DNA of 7,183 nucleotides. It comes from an uncultured Acidimicrobiaceae bacterium (GTDB lineage: Bacteria > Actinomycetota > Acidimicrobiia > Acidimicrobiales > Microtrichaceae). This document shows positions 5,061 to 7,183 of the stretch, piece after piece. The stretch spans positions 1 to 7,183 of the forward strand of contig CALMLJ010000512.1 of assembly GCA_937868025.1 (NCBI GenBank), given 5' to 3'. A model generated the notes under the pieces. It was not told where the DNA came from. It worked only from the letters and a program-made list of their open reading frames with translations, and ran no database searches. A program made the position numbers and the translations under genes. Position 1 is the stretch's first letter; each line of letters begins with the position of its first letter.

Positions 5061-5786
5061 GTGGGCGCTCAGCCGACGGACCTCGGCCCGACCCTCCGGT
5101 CGGGGCCGCGCCCCGAGGTGCCACTCGAGCTCTGGGCCACTCATCGGTCGCTCGAGGTGGGAGCCGTGGTCGACGTACCGGTCGACGCGGCGGCCACCTG
5201 GCCCCGTGAGCTGCTGGTCGCGACCATGACCGGCGGCGGGTTCGAACCGATGTCGCGGTCGCGCGCTCGCTGGCGACGGGCCCGCACCCTGGCCGACACG
5301 GTCGACGGTTCGATGCGGGTGCTGCTCGTCGGGCTCAACCCGAGCGTGTACTCCGCCGACGTGGGCTCGGGGTTCGCCCGGCCGGGGAATCGGTTCTGGC
5401 CCGCCGCCACCGAGGCGGGACTCGTGACGGTGCCCCGCGATCCCCACGACGCGCTCGTCTCCCACGGGGTCGGCATGACCGACCTGGTCAAGCGGGCGAC
5501 GGCGCGGGCCGACGAGCTCGACCGCGACGAGTACCGCGTCGGGGCGGCCCGGCTGGAACGGACCGTTGCCTGGCTGCAGCCGCGGATCGTCTGCATCGTC
5601 GGGTTGTCGGGCTGGCGCGCCGCCATCGATCGGACAGCGGCGGCTGGCGTACAGCCGGCCCCGTTCGGCGGTCGGCCCGTGTACGTCATGCCGAATCCGT
5701 CGGGGCTCAATGCCCATGTGACCGTGCACGACCTCGCCGACCACTTCGCGGTTGTACGACGTTTGGCCGACGCCGACGGGGGATGA
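5061..5786 (+). CDS. mug: Mug/TDG-type mismatch-specific DNA glycosylase with N-terminal extension
   Basis: A 241-residue protein whose C-terminal 155 residues are a family 2 uracil-DNA glycosylase (Mug/TDG), which removes uracil or thymine from G:U and G:T mismatches in base-excision repair. Motif 1 is GLNPS (91-95, N93 matching the catalytic Asn of E. coli Mug), followed by ARPGNRFWP (106-114, compare HPANRFW), GMTDLVKR (138-145) and motif 2 MPNPSGLNAH (210-219, compare LPNPSGLSR), with Ala in place of the final Arg. The first 80 residues are not part of the glycosylase. Their pattern (WATHRSLEVGAVVDVP, then WPRELL and GGGFEP) resembles the C-terminal part of a class I methyltransferase fold without the SAM-binding region; this is an inference. 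The GTG at 5061 lies 5 nt after the dehydrogenase stop; an ATG at 5313, directly before VLLVGLNPS, would give a core-only protein. Confidence 0.85.
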   Translation: MGAQPTDLGPTLRSGPRPEVPLELWATHRSLEVGAVVDVPVDAAATWPRELLVATMTGGGFEPMSRSRARWRRARTLADTVDGSMRVLLVGLNPSVYSADVGSGFARPGNRFWPAATEAGLVTVPRDPHDALVSHGVGMTDLVKRATARADELDRDEYRVGAARLERTVAWLQPRIVCIVGLSGWRAAIDRTAAAGVQPAPFGGRPVYVMPNPSGLNAHVTVHDLADHFAVVRRLADADGG

Positions 5787-5791
5787 AGGTT

Positions 5792-5797
5792 TACGCT
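5792..5797 (+). promoter_or_regulatory. -10-like box TACGCT for the carotenoid oxygenase gene
   Basis: TACGCT ends 8 nt before the ATG at 5806, within a 19-nt intergenic gap that is locally AT-richer (GGTTTACGCTGTT). No Shine-Dalgarno is close to the ATG. This suggests a short-leader or leaderless transcript separate from the preceding operon. No -35 hexamer is clear. Confidence 0.35.
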
Positions 5798-5805
5798 GTT
5801 CACCC

Positions 5806-7183
5806 ATGAGTCTCGACACCGATCCCGTGGTGAACCCCTACCTCAGCGGCGCCTTCGAGCCGATCCACGGCGAGGTCACCGCCACCGATCTGCCGATCAT
5901 CGGCGAGCTGCCCGCCGGCCTCCGCGGCCGCTACCTGCGCAACGGTCCGAACCCGCAGTTCGACCCGATCGCCCGATACCACGTGTTCGACGGCGACGGC
6001 ATGGTGCACGGCATCGACCTCGCCGACGGCACGGCGTCGTACGCCAACCGCTGGGTCGAGTCACGGGCGCTGCTCGCCGAGCGCGCCGCCGGCCGCGCCC
6101 TGTACGGCGGTCTGAGCGAGTTCATCCTGCCGTCGCCGGAGGTCATGGCCGAGGGCGGCATGATGAAGCACACGGCCAACACCAACATCGTCGAGCACGC
6201 CGGCCGACTCCTCGCCCTCATGGAGGCCAGCCCACCCACCGAGCTGGCCGCCGACCTGTCGACCCTCGGCGAGTACGACTACGACGGCGCCCTGCTCGGA
6301 GCGATGACAGCGCACCCCAAGTTCGACCCGGCGACCGGCGAACTGCACTTCTTCGGCTACTCGCCCTTCCCGCCCTTCCTCCGGTACCACGTGGCCGATG
6401 CCGGCGGCCGACTCGTCCACTCGGCCGACATCGAGATCCCGCGGGCGGTCATGATGCACGACTTCGTGGTCACGGCAACGAGCGTGGTCTTCTTCGACCT
6501 GCCAGCCGTGTTCGACGTGTCGGCGATGATGGCGGGCGGCGCCGGTGTCCGCTGGGAGCCCGAGCACGGCGCCCGGATCGGCGTGATGCCCCGGTTCGGC
6601 ACCAACGAGGACGTCCGCTGGACCGATGTCGACCCGTTCTACGTGTTCCACTTCCTCAACGCCTGGGATGCCGACGACGGCGGGCTCGTGATCGACGGGT
6701 GCCGCTCCGCGGCGATGCCGATCTCGTTCGGTGACGACCCGGCTCCGGCCGCCGACGTGCAGCCGATGCTGCACCGCTGGCACGTTGGCGCCGACGGCTC
6801 GGTGCGCACCGAACAGCTCGACGACCGCAACGGCGACTTCCCTCGGATCAACGACGCGTATGCCGGAACCCGCAACCGTTACGGCTACGTCGCCGCGATG
6901 GATCCGGGCCCGGTCATCAGCGTCGACGGGGTGACGGCGTGGGACCTCGATGCCGGCACGAGCGAGACCTACCGCTACGGAGCGTCCACCGTGGCCGGCG
7001 AGGCCGTCTTTGCCGCCGATCCCGACGGGAGCGCCGAGAACGACGGGTGGCTCCTCAACATCGTCACCGACCTCGCCGACAGCACGTCGCGCCTCGTGGT
7101 GCTCGACGCCCGCGACGTCACGGCCGGGCCGGTGTGCGAGGTGCTGTTACCTCAGCGGGTGCCGTTCGGCTTCCACGGGAACT
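5806..7183 (+). CDS. Carotenoid cleavage oxygenase (RPE65/CCD family), 3' partial
   Basis: 459 codons are visible before the window ends. The protein is a non-heme Fe(II) oxygenase that cleaves a double bond in carotenoids, apocarotenoids or, in some bacterial members, stilbenoids or lignin-derived compounds. Landmarks in order are LRGRYLRNGPNP (39-50), RYHVFDGDGMVHG (57-69), KHTANTNIV (121-129), TAHPKFDP (168-175), MMHDFVVT (216-223), FHFLNAWD (281-288), GEAVF (398-402) and RVPFGFHG (451-458). The four iron ligands are visible as H170, H218, H282 and H457. The family normally ends within roughly a dozen residues of the last histidine, so little is missing. The ATG at 5806 is supported by the NPYLSGAFEPIHGE N-terminus typical of the family. 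No carotenoid biosynthesis gene is in view, so the substrate is unassigned. Confidence 0.94.
   Translation, partial: MSLDTDPVVNPYLSGAFEPIHGEVTATDLPIIGELPAGLRGRYLRNGPNPQFDPIARYHVFDGDGMVHGIDLADGTASYANRWVESRALLAERAAGRALYGGLSEFILPSPEVMAEGGMMKHTANTNIVEHAGRLLALMEASPPTELAADLSTLGEYDYDGALLGAMTAHPKFDPATGELHFFGYSPFPPFLRYHVADAGGRLVHSADIEIPRAVMMHDFVVTATSVVFFDLPAVFDVSAMMAGGAGVRWEPEHGARIGVMPRFGTNEDVRWTDVDPFYVFHFLNAWDADDGGLVIDGCRSAAMPISFGDDPAPAADVQPMLHRWHVGADGSVRTEQLDDRNGDFPRINDAYAGTRNRYGYVAAMDPGPVISVDGVTAWDLDAGTSETYRYGASTVAGEAVFAADPDGSAENDGWLLNIVTDLADSTSRLVVLDARDVTAGPVCEVLLPQRVPFGFHGN

Noticed and set aside
4198..5124. Minus-strand frame opposite the dehydrogenase
   Set aside because: Its composition is typical of an antisense shadow and it is contradicted by the complete SDR motif set on the plus strand.
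1..7183. Defence island, CRISPR array, mobile element or RNA gene
   Set aside because: No spaced direct repeats, transposase or integrase motifs, terminal repeats, or tRNA/rRNA-like segments were seen; gene content and composition are uniform and chromosomal in character.

Overview
The window is high-GC, densely packed DNA with strong G/C preference at third codon positions, GTG as well as ATG starts, stop/start overlaps, and TANNNT boxes placed directly before start codons. The gene content is a WS/DGAT acyltransferase, an F420-type luciferase-like oxidoreductase, a stand-alone RecB-like nuclease with an Fe-S signature, and an actinobacterial-style Mug glycosylase. Together these point to a chromosomal segment of an actinomycete-type bacterium, possibly of the class Acidimicrobiia; that assignment is inference from gene style, not from a marker gene. 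I see no tRNA, rRNA, CRISPR array, transposase, integrase or attachment site.

Left part (1-2914), all plus strand. A RecB-family PD-(D/E)XK nuclease, cut at its 5' end by the window edge, overlaps by an ATGA junction with a PAP2-type phosphatase. A perfect 8-bp inverted repeat with a 4-nt loop covers the phosphatase stop codon. It is followed by a -10-like box and a WS/DGAT acyltransferase. A phosphatidate-phosphatase-type enzyme next to a diacylglycerol acyltransferase suggests the last two steps of triacylglycerol storage, although the phosphatase substrate is not proven.

Middle (2915-3271). The acyltransferase converges on a 56-codon minus-strand gene (2939-3109) that has a strong GGAGGAA ribosome-binding site and its own candidate promoter. 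The rest of the gap, 3110-3271, is a divergent regulatory region with two imperfect inverted repeats and a -10-like box for the next operon.

Right part (3272-5786), plus strand. Three tightly spaced genes form a likely operon: a luciferase-like (probably F420-dependent) oxidoreductase, a classical short-chain dehydrogenase, and a Mug/TDG-type mismatch-specific DNA glycosylase with an extra N-terminal segment. The two redox enzymes probably act on the same lipid, steroid or terpenoid class of substrates. The glycosylase looks like a passenger in the transcript.

Right edge (5806-7183). A carotenoid cleavage oxygenase (RPE65/CCD family) with all four iron-binding histidines visible runs off the window a few residues before its expected end. 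No clearly undescribed system is present. The most useful items beyond routine annotation are the small minus-strand gene, the operator-like repeats, the leaderless-start pattern and the fused glycosylase.
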